From Lutjanus erythropterus (lineage: Eukaryota > Chordata > Actinopteri > Lutjaniformes > Lutjanidae), in assembly GCA_020091685.1 (NCBI GenBank), contig CM034595.1:11646525-11710524 (forward strand): 64,000 nt of DNA. Direction: 5' to 3'. The stretch's first letter is position 1, and each line of letters opens with the position of its first letter. Shown here one piece after another: positions 25,141 to 36,700 of this stretch. The notes under the pieces were generated by a model. That model worked only from the letters and a program-made list of their open reading frames with translations, made no database searches and was not told the DNA's origin. Position numbers and translations under genes: made by a program.

Positions 25141-27392
25141 CACAAAACTCTTTCAAGTTTATTTTGATTTTAATTTTAAAATATCACTTGATAATACCAC
25201 ACTGCAGTTTTACATACATCTTGAATTGTTTATCAAACATTTATTCGAGAAAATTTCAACAAATTTCCCTCGAGGGGGCTTCAGTGACGTCCCAGGCCAC
25301 TCAGACTCACTGTGTGATGGGAGACATTTGTATTGAATTCCCGTTTCTCACTGGGAAACAACATATGAAGGACAAAAAATGACTAACATAAATAAATAAT
25401 TAAATAAGACTTCCGTATGAGCTTCCGACATGTATTGGTGTAACAGTAGCATAAAAAAAATACAAGGATAAAGTAAATGTTACATTCCGTCACAAATTGC
25501 TATTTTTCACGTAGTTGTAGCTAATCTTACATTGTAGCTACATATTTTATGTTAACCTGTCTTTGATCAGTTTTAAAGTAGTGCATCCATAGCAGAAAGA
25601 AGGTATGAATAACAAACAAACAAGCAAATAAATGATTCAATAAATACATTTAGAAATTAATAAAAAAACTACAGAAATTCACAAGTGCATAAATAAAATT
25701 GTTAAAAAAACCCAGAAATATCCTTTTTCATGACCAAAATTTAATTATTTTTCATTTATTCATGTATTTCATGATATATTTTTGCATTTATTTGAGGTTA
25801 TGACATTTTTTTGTCCATAACAACATTGCTTCTCTCATATAAATTTGTTATCTCCAACAAAATGAACAAAGTACATTACAAAATAGGGCATAATATCTCA
25901 CTAACAAATTCATATCCAGAGTTGTAGATATTAATAACAAATGTGAATTCAATAAGAATGAAAAAGTGACAGATTCTACAACTATTTTCTGAATGTCATT
26001 TAGAATTTATTTATAATAAATAAATACATATGAATGTCACTACCCATCAGGGTTGTGGAAAAAAGAGGATTATTTTGCTACACAAACCAATCATTAAATT
26101 AAGCTGGAAGCCAAGGATGTGATACTATATTATGAAAACAAAAATAATAAAGTTCAGCAGATTGTCAACCAATTCTAATGGGGAAATTTCACATTCGTAA
26201 AGTCAAGTTCTCAGGGTCTCGACCATCATTCAAATCATTCAAGATTGAATTTAAGCTCTACTCAAACTCGATTCAAATTATAAAACACTCATATAGCTAA
26301 TATAATATTAGAATTTGTTTAAAACATGTAATTTTATTACCTACCTTTTTATATCACATTTACCTTATGTACTATTGTATTGTCATGTTGATTGTAATAT
26401 ACTTGAGAACAAGGACACACCTATAATGATATTTTATGATGCCTCAAGGTTCTAAATTATTGTTGAACTGTCACATGTCAGTGACATACTGCCAGGTAAT
26501 TTTTTAAAGCTTCAGTGCAGATGAGTCGGCAGTCTATTAAGAAATATGGTCAAAGATATATCTTCTTGACAGACATTTACACAAAAATGATAATTTTGCA
26601 AATCCCTACTAAATCATTACTAAGGACAAACATTTTCAGATGGTATCACTTGGAATAAAGTATCTTTGCATTGTGTTGTTTGGCAGGGAAATGACTCGAT
26701 GAAAAAGGTTGCTGCTTTCAGAAAATCAGTTTGATCTATTGGGTTTATCATAAGACTTGATGTGTCATCAAGTTAAACACAAAACCCATTTCATAAGTTA
26801 TGGTCTCCATGGAAAATGCTCAAAGGATTTGATAAAAGGCAAGAACCTGAGTAGCGAAAAACCATTCATCATTTGACCCACTGATAATGTGACATTACCG
26901 AAGCCATTATTATTTACTGCTTTTTTATCTAGAAAAGCCACAAACCCTTTTGAAAGCAGGATAAAAAAAAAAGAAAACTGTGAAGATTTAGTGCATGAAG
27001 ACATTATGCAAAACCACTTAGATCAAAAGAAGAGCAAAGAATGGACGACTTGCTCAGATTTGAGGGGAAGATTTAATTCTGAAAAATTCTAAATTAACCA
27101 TCCTTTGATGTAAACAGACATTTGACATACAGCACTAATGTAAAAATATGATAAAATTTGTTGACGTTTTCTCTCCACTGTCATCTCTGCATTTAGCAGT
27201 TTTTTTTGGCAGCTATAAATATTTTTAACCAAATAGTGATGAAACAAGAAGTGTTATATTTGACTGTTTCAAGAGTTCACCTAGAAGAGGTCACTCAGTA
27301 GAGGGCAGATCCTCACCAAGCAACAGATGGTGAAGCACCTACTGCAATGTCACCACAACTGCTAAATGCAACCAGCAGAGGTTTTTGTTCTG
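25141..27392. other. AT-rich intergenic spacer between tpbg and ibtk
   Basis: Very AT-rich DNA with many 'aataaataa' and 'aaacaaa' runs. No exon, RNA gene or clear transposon end was recognised. Confidence 0.55.
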
Positions 27393-28070
27393 CAGAGCCG
27401 GCTGGCCCATTAGGCAATATAGGCAAACGCTAAGGGTGCCGTGGCCTCCAGGGGGCGCCACAAAATCGGGAAAAAAATTCACCTTCAATATAATTATATT
27501 AAAACTAGTCATTACTATTAACTCTTATAATGGAAAAGCTAACATAGATTCAAATGTAAAGCGATGCCCAATTAATATTACTACAAATGATAATACCAAA
27601 TACGTCCCCGCCCCTCCTCCTCCGGCTGATCGATACCTGCTCGCTCTCTGTGGGGGGAGGGGCGAATTTATTGACGTAACCCCAGAGAACTTTGTAAACA
27701 TGTAAAAACGACCTAAACTGTCCAGAGCACAGGAAAGAAAAAAAAAAGAAGAGGAGGAAAAACGAGAGAAAGATAGAGGTAAAGTAAAGACACAGTAATA
27801 AAATGAAGCATCAGTTGTGCTGAGTCAGTTATTTAGCACAGTGTACTGTTAAGTTGATAACTTTATTCTGGGTGATTAGCCTCAACATGGCATGCTAATC
27901 AGTAAATAAACAGTTTTATATTTCTGTAGCTGGGCGGCGTGGATGGGTTTTAAAGACAATGGTAAAAACAATGCTATTCGGTTTCTTTTGTAAGCATATG
28001 TAAATAGCCGATGAAGGTGGCCGCCATATAAAATGTCCCCTGGGGCGCCACATTGGGTGGGGCCGATGTT
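27393..28070 (+). mobile_element. hAT remnant with start of a ZMYM1-like transposase
   Basis: The left end cagagccggctggcccatt, followed by 'aggcaatataggcaaacgctaagggtgcc', is the start of a common teleost hAT family. The right part has 'ctggggcgccacattgggtggggccg', an eroded inverted counterpart. From 27700 the sequence reads like the N-terminus of the ZMYM1-like hAT transposase (KRPKLSRAQERKKK, then a K/R/E-rich stretch). Here the ATG is followed by a stop and the reading soon ends, so the copy is dead. Everything from the zinc finger to the catalytic domain is deleted. Confidence 0.65.
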
Positions 28071-28569
28071 GCATTGTTCTACCAACATTAACATGACATC
28101 CACATACTTTGTCCCAAACTGAAACAAGATTTAAAACTGCAGCAGCTGTTGATCACTTGCAGCCCCTAGTGGCTGGTTAAGAAGTCAGCTCTCAGTGGTC
28201 GTATACAACAGAGCAGTCAAAAAAATAAAATTACTACCTCACAGTTGTATGTCACCACCAACCCATGTCTGTCCAGACTCATATAATGTATGTAATGAAG
28301 ACTTTGAAGGAATTTAATAAGAAAATTACCACTATATTGACTTTTAGCTTTGAAGGAATTTAATAAAACTTAGTAAGTGTATTTATTTATTTATTTTTTT
28401 TGCACAATGGAAGTTCTCACTATACATGTGTGATTCCAATGAATAATTTCCAGTGAGAAACATGCTGTCTTCACTTAGAGATTATTTTTTACAGAGGAGT
28501 ACAGAGTGCTGGTAGAGAGCTGTTTTTGCAGAATATTATGATGATGTTGACTTTTGACCTTTTGGATAT

Positions 28570-28935
28570 AAAATGCATCACCTCATCAACTGGTTATATT
28601 AGATATTTGCGTGTAATTTTGGCATAATTAGCCTATGAAATCTTGAGTTATGGCCAAAAATGTGTTAAGTGAGGTCACAGTGACCTTGACCTTTGACCAC
28701 CAAAAGCTAATCAGTTCATCCTTGTGTCCGAGTGGATGCTTTTACCAAGTTTGAAGAAATTCCCTCAAGCTGTTCTTGAGATTTCGTTTTCACAAGAACA
28801 TGACAGACATGAGCTTGCGGTGACCTTCGACCGCTCAAATTTAATCAGTCCATCTTTGAGTCCAAGTGAACATTTGTGTCAAGGTTGAAGAAATTCCCTC
28901 AGGGTGTTCTTCAGATACGTGATGACCCAAAAACA
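28570..28935. repeat. Teleost tandem repeat, two units of about 134 bp
   Basis: Two diverged tandem units share 'gaccttgacc'-like starts, 'taatcagttcatccttg.gtcc', and 'aagtttgaagaaattccctca'. The corresponding words at 28711 and 28845 give a spacing of about 134 bp. This is a familiar teleost dispersed repeat. The first unit contains overlapping nuclear-receptor half-sites, listed separately. Confidence 0.7.
28672..28699. promoter_or_regulatory. Nuclear-receptor half-site cluster: palindromic ERE plus DR1
   Basis: The bases 28672-28686 read AGGTCACAGTGACCT, a perfect inverted repeat of AGGTCA with 3-bp spacing, the consensus oestrogen response element. Directly after it, 28687-28699 read TGACCTTTGACCA, which on the minus strand is TGGTCAAAGGTCA, a near-consensus DR1 for HNF4, RXR or PPAR. 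The site lies within a dispersed repeat about 1.9 kb upstream of the ibtk first exon and 4.1 kb upstream of tpbg. Whether it is used is unknown. Confidence 0.6.
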
Positions 28936-29437
28936 TAAACACATAAAGGTCCTAAAAATGTTTTCAAAACTTCTGAACCGTAGAGGTCCTGCACTATACA
29001 GTCATGAATGTGCATAAAACAATTAGGCTGATTTATAGTATTTGAGATAAACTGTGGACAAGCTGTAGGTCCATGATCTGGGATAATAACATGATATTTT
29101 TTCAGAAAACAATGCAGTGGTCAGGTTTCTTTTATCTCTTTACATGGTCTGTATTTCCACATCTCCATTTGAGAAATGACTTCAGACGTGACCTTGTGGT
29201 AAAAGTACTGCCTGCTGGATTATGCAGGATTACACTGCTGAGAAGTAAACCGGTGGTTGTATTCATGCATGAATGACGAGGGAGGGCGCGCTCATCAATA
29301 TGTCATATTTGGAGGCTCCAGAGTAGACCCCATTGTAACCCTAGCTTTACCCTCCTGTGACCCCTTCCTATTCATGGCTCGGGTCAATGACACAATCATT
29401 TGAGTAATCCAATGAAACCTGAATAGAGGCTGAGTTA

Positions 29438-29675
29438 GGGCTGCATAATTTATCAAAATATTATCAAAATTGCAATATGGCCAAGTGCAATATATTTAAA
29501 GAAGCTGCAGTTTTTTGATAAAGGTAAAATGAGTGACACAGTTTTAGTGAAGTACTGTTTTGCTGCAGGGAAGCAAAAATGATCATTCCTACTGATCGTG
29601 AATCATATCACAATCCCAATATCTGTCAAAATAATCATCTTTTTACCATATTGTGTAGCCTATAGTCTGAGAGCG
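29438..29675. mobile_element. hAT-like MITE
   Basis: The left end tagggctgcataattta and the right end taccatattgtgtagcctata are an imperfect inverted pair of the 'TAGGGCTGCACAATA' type. The interior has the usual 'aatatggccaa' and 'gatcgtgaatcatatcacaat' words. No coding sequence. Confidence 0.55.
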
Positions 29676-30030
29676 ATACTCTATCTAACATATGTGAGAC
29701 TATTGTAACTGACATGATGTCTTTGTGGAGAATCTACAAAGTTTTCACATCCACCTCTCATGGCCACACTACTTTAGGTGTGGCATGCTTAAAAGATCAA
29801 CATCAAATTATCAATCTTTTCTATTGAAGTCATAAAACATTATTTATTGAAAAAAATATTTCAACACACCTCTTAAACCTTCTCTCTGTTGGTCTTGCTT
29901 GCTATATTACATATAGGTGGGAATATATGGCAGTTTTGTGATATGTGTCAATTAAAGACAGACCTTTTTCACCATAGATATTTTGACATGAAATGGTGGA
30001 TTAAACACAGCTGTTACCAATGATAGTAAT

Positions 30031-30210
30031 TAAGGTTTAGTTTAGTTTAGTTTAGTTTATTTTTTGCATAATTAAAACACACATAAAAGGCAAGAAAAAA
30101 ATGAATAATGAAATACAGTGCAGGGAGAGGCAAAAAACCCACCTAATACAAAGTTGTTAAGAACTCAAAGTACAGAAAAATACAGAAGACTACATTAAAT
30201 AATACAAGCG
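30031..30210 (-). repeat. (TTTAG)n and adjoining LINE-tail-like repeat
   Basis: About five copies of ttagt/tttag (30034-30060) adjoin a segment with 'cacataaaaggcaagaaaa' and 'acagtgcagggagaggcaaaaaa'. This resembles teleost LINE 3' ends read on the opposite strand, where the microsatellite would be the tail. Class not assigned. Confidence 0.4.
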
Positions 30211-30539
30211 ATAGCAAACTACTAGAGCAGACAAGAGCAGACAATGTGAGAGCAGACAATGTGAGTATGTGATGTGTAGGTTCCTTGCTATTATTGTTGA
30301 GATTCACGAGGTGCAAAATTTAACACTCCTAAATTGACTCTTTTGTATCATTTCAGATTAATTTACAACATATATGGCTTTTTGTTCATTTTTATTGTCA
30401 TTCCATCATGCTGTTTTCTAATATATTATTATTTTACAATCGTGCATATAATGTAAACCCTAAAATAAAATAAATAAAACTTCCTATGACATCATCGATA
30501 CAGCAACAGTGCACCGTAAGCACAACCTACACCCACAAA

Positions 30540-30620
30540 AATGAACCAATAGAATATCGGGATGTACGCGCTATTGACCAATCAGAGGTCTCGACGTTGG
30601 CTATTCTGGTTTTTAACCTG
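30540..30620 (+). promoter_or_regulatory. ibtk: ibtk promoter with paired CCAAT boxes
   Basis: Two forward CCAAT boxes lie at 30546-30550 and 30578-30582. Their 32-bp spacing, about three helical turns, is typical of NF-Y-driven promoters. There is no TATA box. A CRE-like word, tgacatca, lies upstream near 30487. The promoter precedes a CpG-containing leader that ends in a good splice donor at 30761, which fits a TATA-less housekeeping-type promoter. Confidence 0.55.
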
Positions 30621-30760
30621 ACCTGCAGGCGTCTCCAGTCCCGTCGAAATCTGCAGCAGTGAAAAACTGCTAGCTTCTCTTATTTGTCGTTATGACACAG
30701 TGGATGTACGTCGTTGATGCTACTTTCGCCATGGCCTCTTTTTTCTTTATCTAGCGGAAG
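30621..30760 (+). other. ibtk: Non-coding first exon of ibtk (5' UTR)
   Basis: The exon is inferred from its position just downstream of the CCAAT pair and from the strong donor 'aag|gtaagag' at 30761. The start at about 30621 is only approximate. It would splice to the acceptor at 32874 across a 2.1-kb intron. Human IBTK likewise has a non-coding first exon. The exon contains an upstream open frame. Confidence 0.55.
30692..30754 (+). other. Upstream ORF in the ibtk leader
   Basis: ATG at 30692 opens a 20-codon frame ending in TAG at 30752-30754. Two further in-frame ATGs lie inside it, the last (30731) in a strong Kozak context (gccATGg). The frame stops 6 nt before the exon 1 donor, so it lies wholly in the first exon and does not overlap the main start. 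If transcription begins upstream of it, it could lower translation of the IBTK frame. Confidence 0.5.
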
Positions 30761-32873
30761 GTAAGAGCTGAGACGACGTTAATTTTCAGCTCGTTAACGT
30801 CAGCTGTTGATTATGTGTTAGTTAAGCTAGCTGCTAAGGCTGCTAACGATAACAAACAGCACTTAACACATTTTCAAACCTGTGCCCTTAAAGTTGCTTT
30901 TGCCAACTCTAGGTATGTATTTCGTTGCCAAGTTTGAAAATACTTGCGATGGCTTGATGTGTAACATTATCCTGCGTGGACATTGTGAGCTAAGACTTGC
31001 CTAATTAGGTGAAGTAGCTGTTAGCTTCTGAACAGCTGGCTAGCAAGTTAGTCATCTGGTTAACTCGAGTTATGTCGGGAAATATGGTCTCTTAATCTTA
31101 TTCTAATAGAAAAATAAGTTAATGTTTTCAACACTATAGGTTTCTAACACAGAACCCGACAAAACTTTGAATGGTGTGCATACAGCACTCAAAACTAAGC
31201 AGCTCATGCTATTTGGCTAACTTAGCCTGTTACATAATCATACTGTTTCCTTAACATTAGAAACCTCCCATACGTGTTTTAGTGTGCTGTTTTCATTATA
31301 ATATTAACTACATATATGCAAACTAACAGATGCAAAGTTTAAATTTAACATTCAAGGCTTATTGCAACAGACTATCAGATAGCTTTCTAGCAAACCTGCA
31401 AACTCAGCTGACCTGTGCTTGTTAAGTCTGTAAATAGGTTAAACATACGTTTGCCTTGCAGTTTTGGATCTCATCTCACCACTGAATCCTGCACACAAAG
31501 CTCTACTTGTATTTTGTTTCTTTGCAAATGTGAATGTGGGCCATTAGTACATACATTAGACATGTCCCCACACAAATTGAAACAGAAACTCTTTAACCTG
31601 TTGTAGTCTCATACATATGTTGCAGTGTTTACCATTTTTCCTGGGATCCATGTTTTAATAATGACAAACCTTTGCAACTTAAAGCACAATATACCTTATC
31701 CGTAAACTCTGGGAAGAGTTCATTTGTGCTTTAATGAAGGTTCCACATCACCTCAAATTATCTTGATGCTTTGTTGAAAACTTATATAACAGCATATACT
31801 AAACTTTTGAAATGACAAATCTGTTTAGGCTGAGTAAACAGGCCGTCAACTTGCTTTTATGTCCTCTCCTCATGAAAACAATATAAGACAGCTTCCTTCA
31901 TTAATGAGACAAAATAAGTGCATTTAGATGGAATTAACAGACTTCTGTTTTATCCTGTCATCAGTAAAACAATATGCACATTTTAAATGCTTCATTAAAG
32001 TTGTACTGCAAATATAAATCTTAAATTTGCAGAACTTACTCCATAGTCTTATGTATTTAGGGACCAAAATAAAATGTCTTGATCCAGTCTTTGGGAGTGA
32101 TAAATCTATAACTTAATACCAGTCTTAAGAAATCCAAGTCTGGGCAAGTTTTGAAAAATACTAAAATTGATGATGCCACAATTTCTCAGTGTGACCACAT
32201 TAAAAGACCCAGACACTGTGTTTTACACAAGACATGGAGCTGGATGCAGTACAGTGAATGTGCAAAAGGAAATTCTTAATCCTTAGATGCTTAAGTGGCT
32301 TAAATGACCTAGTCAGTTTATTTTCTTGCAATATCTTTGTAATGAAAACAAGTTTTACTTAAGTGCTAACCTGATTAAGTTGATGTTCATTATTGCAAAC
32401 GTTTATGTTGATTTGCCAATTTAGCTGACACAAATATTTAGAAAGTAATATAAAAGTTCTCATTAAAGTGATATTAAAATAATATTTGTTCAATCAATGC
32501 CAATGTTTATATGGATTAGTGCCAATTTATGTTGCCTCGTATACAAGTATACAAATACAGTGATATTGCTTTAAATTATTTATTGCATAAGAGAAAAATG
32601 GTGCCTGGGTATGGTTAAGAAACACCTTTGAACCACCACTTGGATTTCTTGAACTTTCTAGGCTATATATCATAGAGGAGACTGTTATGAGTAGTAACAT
32701 CAAACACAAAAGCATTTTTGGTATGATCATATTTAAGTGATTTTCTAAATTTTCCTTATGATTTGCACACATTTGTTTATGTTGCAAATGTGTAAAAGGT
32801 TGATCAGCACTTTGGGGTAAAATACCTGTACTGCATTGTTTTTCACTGGTATCTCTTTGCTTCTCTTCCTCAG

Positions 32874-33439
32874 GTGCACTCTACAATTATGGAGTTTTGA
32901 AAAGAAAAGTTAGAGTTTTGGGGGGAAAGGGTGCCTTTCCCCTCAAGTTTGATGGTTGGACTGCTGGTCAAGAAGGTCAGAGGGTTGTTGAAATTGTTGC
33001 CTTTTTTAAATTATTAAAGAGTGAACTATTTTTGCAAATGTTAATATGTGCAATTTTGTATAAAAAGCACAAGAGTTTTTGTATTTATTGAATTCTTGAT
33101 GCCATTGTATACTACAAGCACCTTAGTTTGTGCTCAATTCTTGGTTGAAATGGTGGACTGAAACAAGTCACAGAAAGGCTCTGGAGTTGCTAGGGTGCGG
33201 TGGAACCTCAACACAAGCACAATTCTAGCACTCCAAACCATTTCTGCCTTTAGTTGACACATTTTTTTCTTTAATTCTTGAAAAGCAGCTCGGTTATTTT
33301 AGTGGCAGTGTTTTTGATTTGTCACATCACATCGTATGTGTTTTTGAGTTTGTTTGTAATTTTGGGTGGTGGGCTGTCAAAAGGACCTTGTAATATATAA
33401 GAGAGGAGAGTTCACTGTGAAGATTTGGTGGAGTTCAGG
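32874..33439 (+). other. ibtk: 5' UTR part of ibtk exon 2
   Basis: A long pyrimidine tract (tttgcttctcttcctcag) gives a strong acceptor at 32872-32873. From there the exon can run without a needed splice to the start codon at 33440. A mini-frame (ATG GAG TTT TGA) lies at 32889-32900. A second 5' UTR intron within this stretch cannot be excluded. Confidence 0.5.
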
Positions 33440-33763
33440 ATGAGTCGGGCACGGCTGGACTGCACCCCCAAATGCCGCTCACAGCAGCATGCACATGAGG
33501 TGGTAGCGGCGCTGACAAGTGGCTCTGAGGGGCAGCTGCGGGCGTTCTTGAATTCACACTGCCACAATGCGGCCACTTCACGCGATGCCTTTGGTCGCAC
33601 CACCCTGCACATGGCAGCTTCTTTGGGAAAGAAGGCCCTGCTGGAGTGGCTGCTGGAGAGTAAGAGTGCTGACCCGATGGTGAAGGATAAGGAATCTGGC
33701 TGGACTGCTCTGCATCGCAGTGCTTTCTACGGACAGATCCACTGTCTCATATCGCTGGTTAAG
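33440..33763 (+). CDS. ibtk: ibtk coding exon 1: N-terminus and ankyrin repeats
   Basis: Residues 1-108. Contains FGRTTLHMAASLGKKALLEWLL and KESGWTALHRSAFYG, two ankyrin repeats. Donor aag|gtgtgt; ends in phase 0. Confidence 0.95.
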
Positions 33764-36700
33764 GTGTGTATTTAATGTGCTGTCTAGTTGTTCAAGGTGT
33801 TCTCACTATTTAAAGGTCCAGTGTGTAAGATTCATTGAGATCTAGTGTGAGATTTAGAGGGATTAATTCTCAGAATGAGGCCGAAATGGAATGTAATATT
33901 TATAAGTGTTTTAAATACTGTAAAATAATCTGAATATAAGAATCCTGTCTAAGTTACCTTACAATGAGAGGTTTATATCTACAGGGGACACTGGTCCTCT
34001 TCCATGGAGGACGCTGTGTTGAACTGCCATGTGCCTACAGTAGCTCAGAATGGACAAGGCAAAGGCTGGCTCCAGAGAGGATTTTTTTTTTGAGAGAGAG
34101 AGTTTGGTGACCACTGTAGTTTCTCCTATGGACTTGGAAGGGGAAAGTGAGGCAAGCGGAGTTCAGTTGGTAGAATCTACAACCTCATGATGCCACCAGA
34201 TCCTACACACTGTTTTTTTTAAATTATCCCATTTAGCAATAGCTATAAACTCTCTGTGCAGCACGTCAGTTTCATAATCTGTCTTGGTACTTAAATTGCA
34301 CGTCTGTATCAAATAAAAATATGTTCAAATTGCATGACCAAATTAGTAAAGTTACATGTGGTGCCATAAAGGAAACATTAAGAATATTCCTTACTAATGT
34401 TCTAGAATTTGATGTACCTAACTTTTTTCCTTGACATTGTTTCAGCATGCTGGAATCCTCTCCACCCAGGACAAGGAGGGCCTCTCTGTCCTAGACCTTA
34501 CAATGAAGGACCGACCATCACATGTTGTGTTCAAAAACACAGGTAAGAAAAGCTGCCATCATGCCTTTGTCATTTTAATGATGTTTCACCCTTGATTAGC
34601 ATACTGTAAATGAATCCTTTGTTGTATTGTGAGCCCAATTGTCCCCTGACATCACACCTTACCTACCCCCAACTGCTCTCCCCTTTTAGTCTGTCCCTCT
34701 TTACATGAGAACCCATTGGTATTATAATTACAGACTTGCACTTTGGGTTTTTCAGACGCACTCCCACTGGTTTCTCAGATGCACTCCCACTGGTTTAGCA
34801 CCTAGTTCACATTTCTGATGAAATTTGCATTCTAAACCTCCTGTGATTTCCTGCAAACTGTGTGTAACCTGGCAAACAACTTGACTCAAGCAGACAGCAC
34901 CATGTCACCAGGTTGTGAGGCTGTCTCCACTGTGCAGTGAATAAAGCTTATCCAGAACCAGCCAAGATCTTAGACCCGAAAGAATATTTTTCTTCAACAC
35001 TTGCCATTATGATTTGTGCTTTTCACAAGACTTAGGGGAGGGGGTTGTATCCACTGCAGATGAACTGGGTGTCCTGTTATATCTAGTTTACCCTATTTTA
35101 TCGTTCAGTTTATCCTGTATTCCATTGATCCCTTTAAATCCTTTGTAAATGTCTATTTCATATTGACTTTTTATATTCCCATGCGTTTCTTTTCTTAATG
35201 CATTTTATGTTTTATGTAAAGCACTCTGAATTTCATTGTAGTTTAAAGGCGCTCTACAAACTTGAGTTTTGCGGTATTATGTTTTGTGATACTGTGGTGA
35301 TTCTCAAATTCACTGTATTGATTTTTTTTTTTTTAAGCTGCAATTCTCCAGCCTTTGGTGGTCACAGTTTTCACACTGGGAGACTGAAATTTGACATTGA
35401 GGTCATGTATGTGTGTATGTGTGTATTCATGTTGATGTGGATTAGCTAAAAGGGGGCATGGCAGTGGCCTCTAACAAAAAGGTGCATAACTTCTGAGCAG
35501 ATTCAGATAATATATATGACCAAACTCATGAACCGTTTGTTGGTTTATCTTGTGGGAGGCGACATTGGTTTGTTTTAAGCACTTCTCGGAGTCATCATTG
35601 GACTAAACAGAGTTAAGTTTTCATTAGTGACAATTATCATAACTCGTGATCTGTTTGTCATAGTGCCTTGCAGCAGATGTCATTGGACTTGGCAGAAAGT
35701 TTTTTTTTCTACTGGGGTGACTTAGTCCCACTACTTATACCTGAGTCACAGAAGTTGCCACTGGTTGTTTGTGTGAATGCATGGACACGTGGATGCATGC
35801 ACATATATATGTTGAAACTATTGCAAAATTTGTGCTTGCTAATTTATAGGTTACATGCAAATATTTGTGGCAGTGTTGTAATCTATTCTGACCCATTTGA
35901 CTCTTTCACTCTAACGGAACAATGTAAACTGAGACAGGAAGAAGTAAGCACATGTCTTTCCTTTGCTCGGATTGCACAAAAAGTAGAGACAGTTATCCTG
36001 AATTTTAATTTTAAAAAAATCAGTGTATGGCCTTGCTTACAGCATCACAATATATGCAATATTTTGAATCATAACCCCTGTATTCTCTCACCAGATTCCT
36101 GCCAGTACACAGCGCCGTAAATAAACTTGCCTCTTAATGGGAGAAAAGACCAGTGGTTAAATCAAGCTTCAGGTGGAGGCAGTGTTGCAGCTGAACTTGT
36201 AACTGTATTTTTCTTCTCATTACAGACCCAACTGAAGTGTACACATGGGGAAACGATACTAATTTCAGTCTTGGGCATGGTAATCAGAAGAGCAGACAGC
36301 ACCCTGAGCTTGTGGATGTGTTTGCCAGGACTGGAGTTTACATCAAGCAGGTAGGTGAACAACACCCTGCTGTCTCAGCTCTCCAGGGAGCAAGAAGCTG
36401 TTTTTCTACAGCATCAGGGCTTCCCTTCACTGAAAACCACACTTGCATGTGTCACACCGGTAATGGCCTCACGTTCCAACTCTGTGCCAACATGTGTTAC
36501 ATAAAAAAAAAAGCCAATGCACATGGGTGCTTGAGATAAGACGCACCACCTGGGTAAACCAGCAAAACACTCCCTCCCCAGAGTCTTGTCTTACACAACC
36601 TTCTCCTCAGGGTAAATCAGCATTTGTGAAAAAAAATTTCCTTAAAGCATTGCTCATACTGACTCATACTTTCCGAACCCAGAGATGTCCAAATGTTGGT

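Noticed and set aside
33425-33439. Extension of the ibtk start upstream by five codons
   Set aside because: It would need a TTG start. ATG at 33440 aligns with the human N-terminus.
35668-36120. A 150-codon frame between ibtk coding exons 2 and 3
   Set aside because: It lies wholly in an intron, lacks recognisable domains, and exons 2 and 3 join in phase without it.
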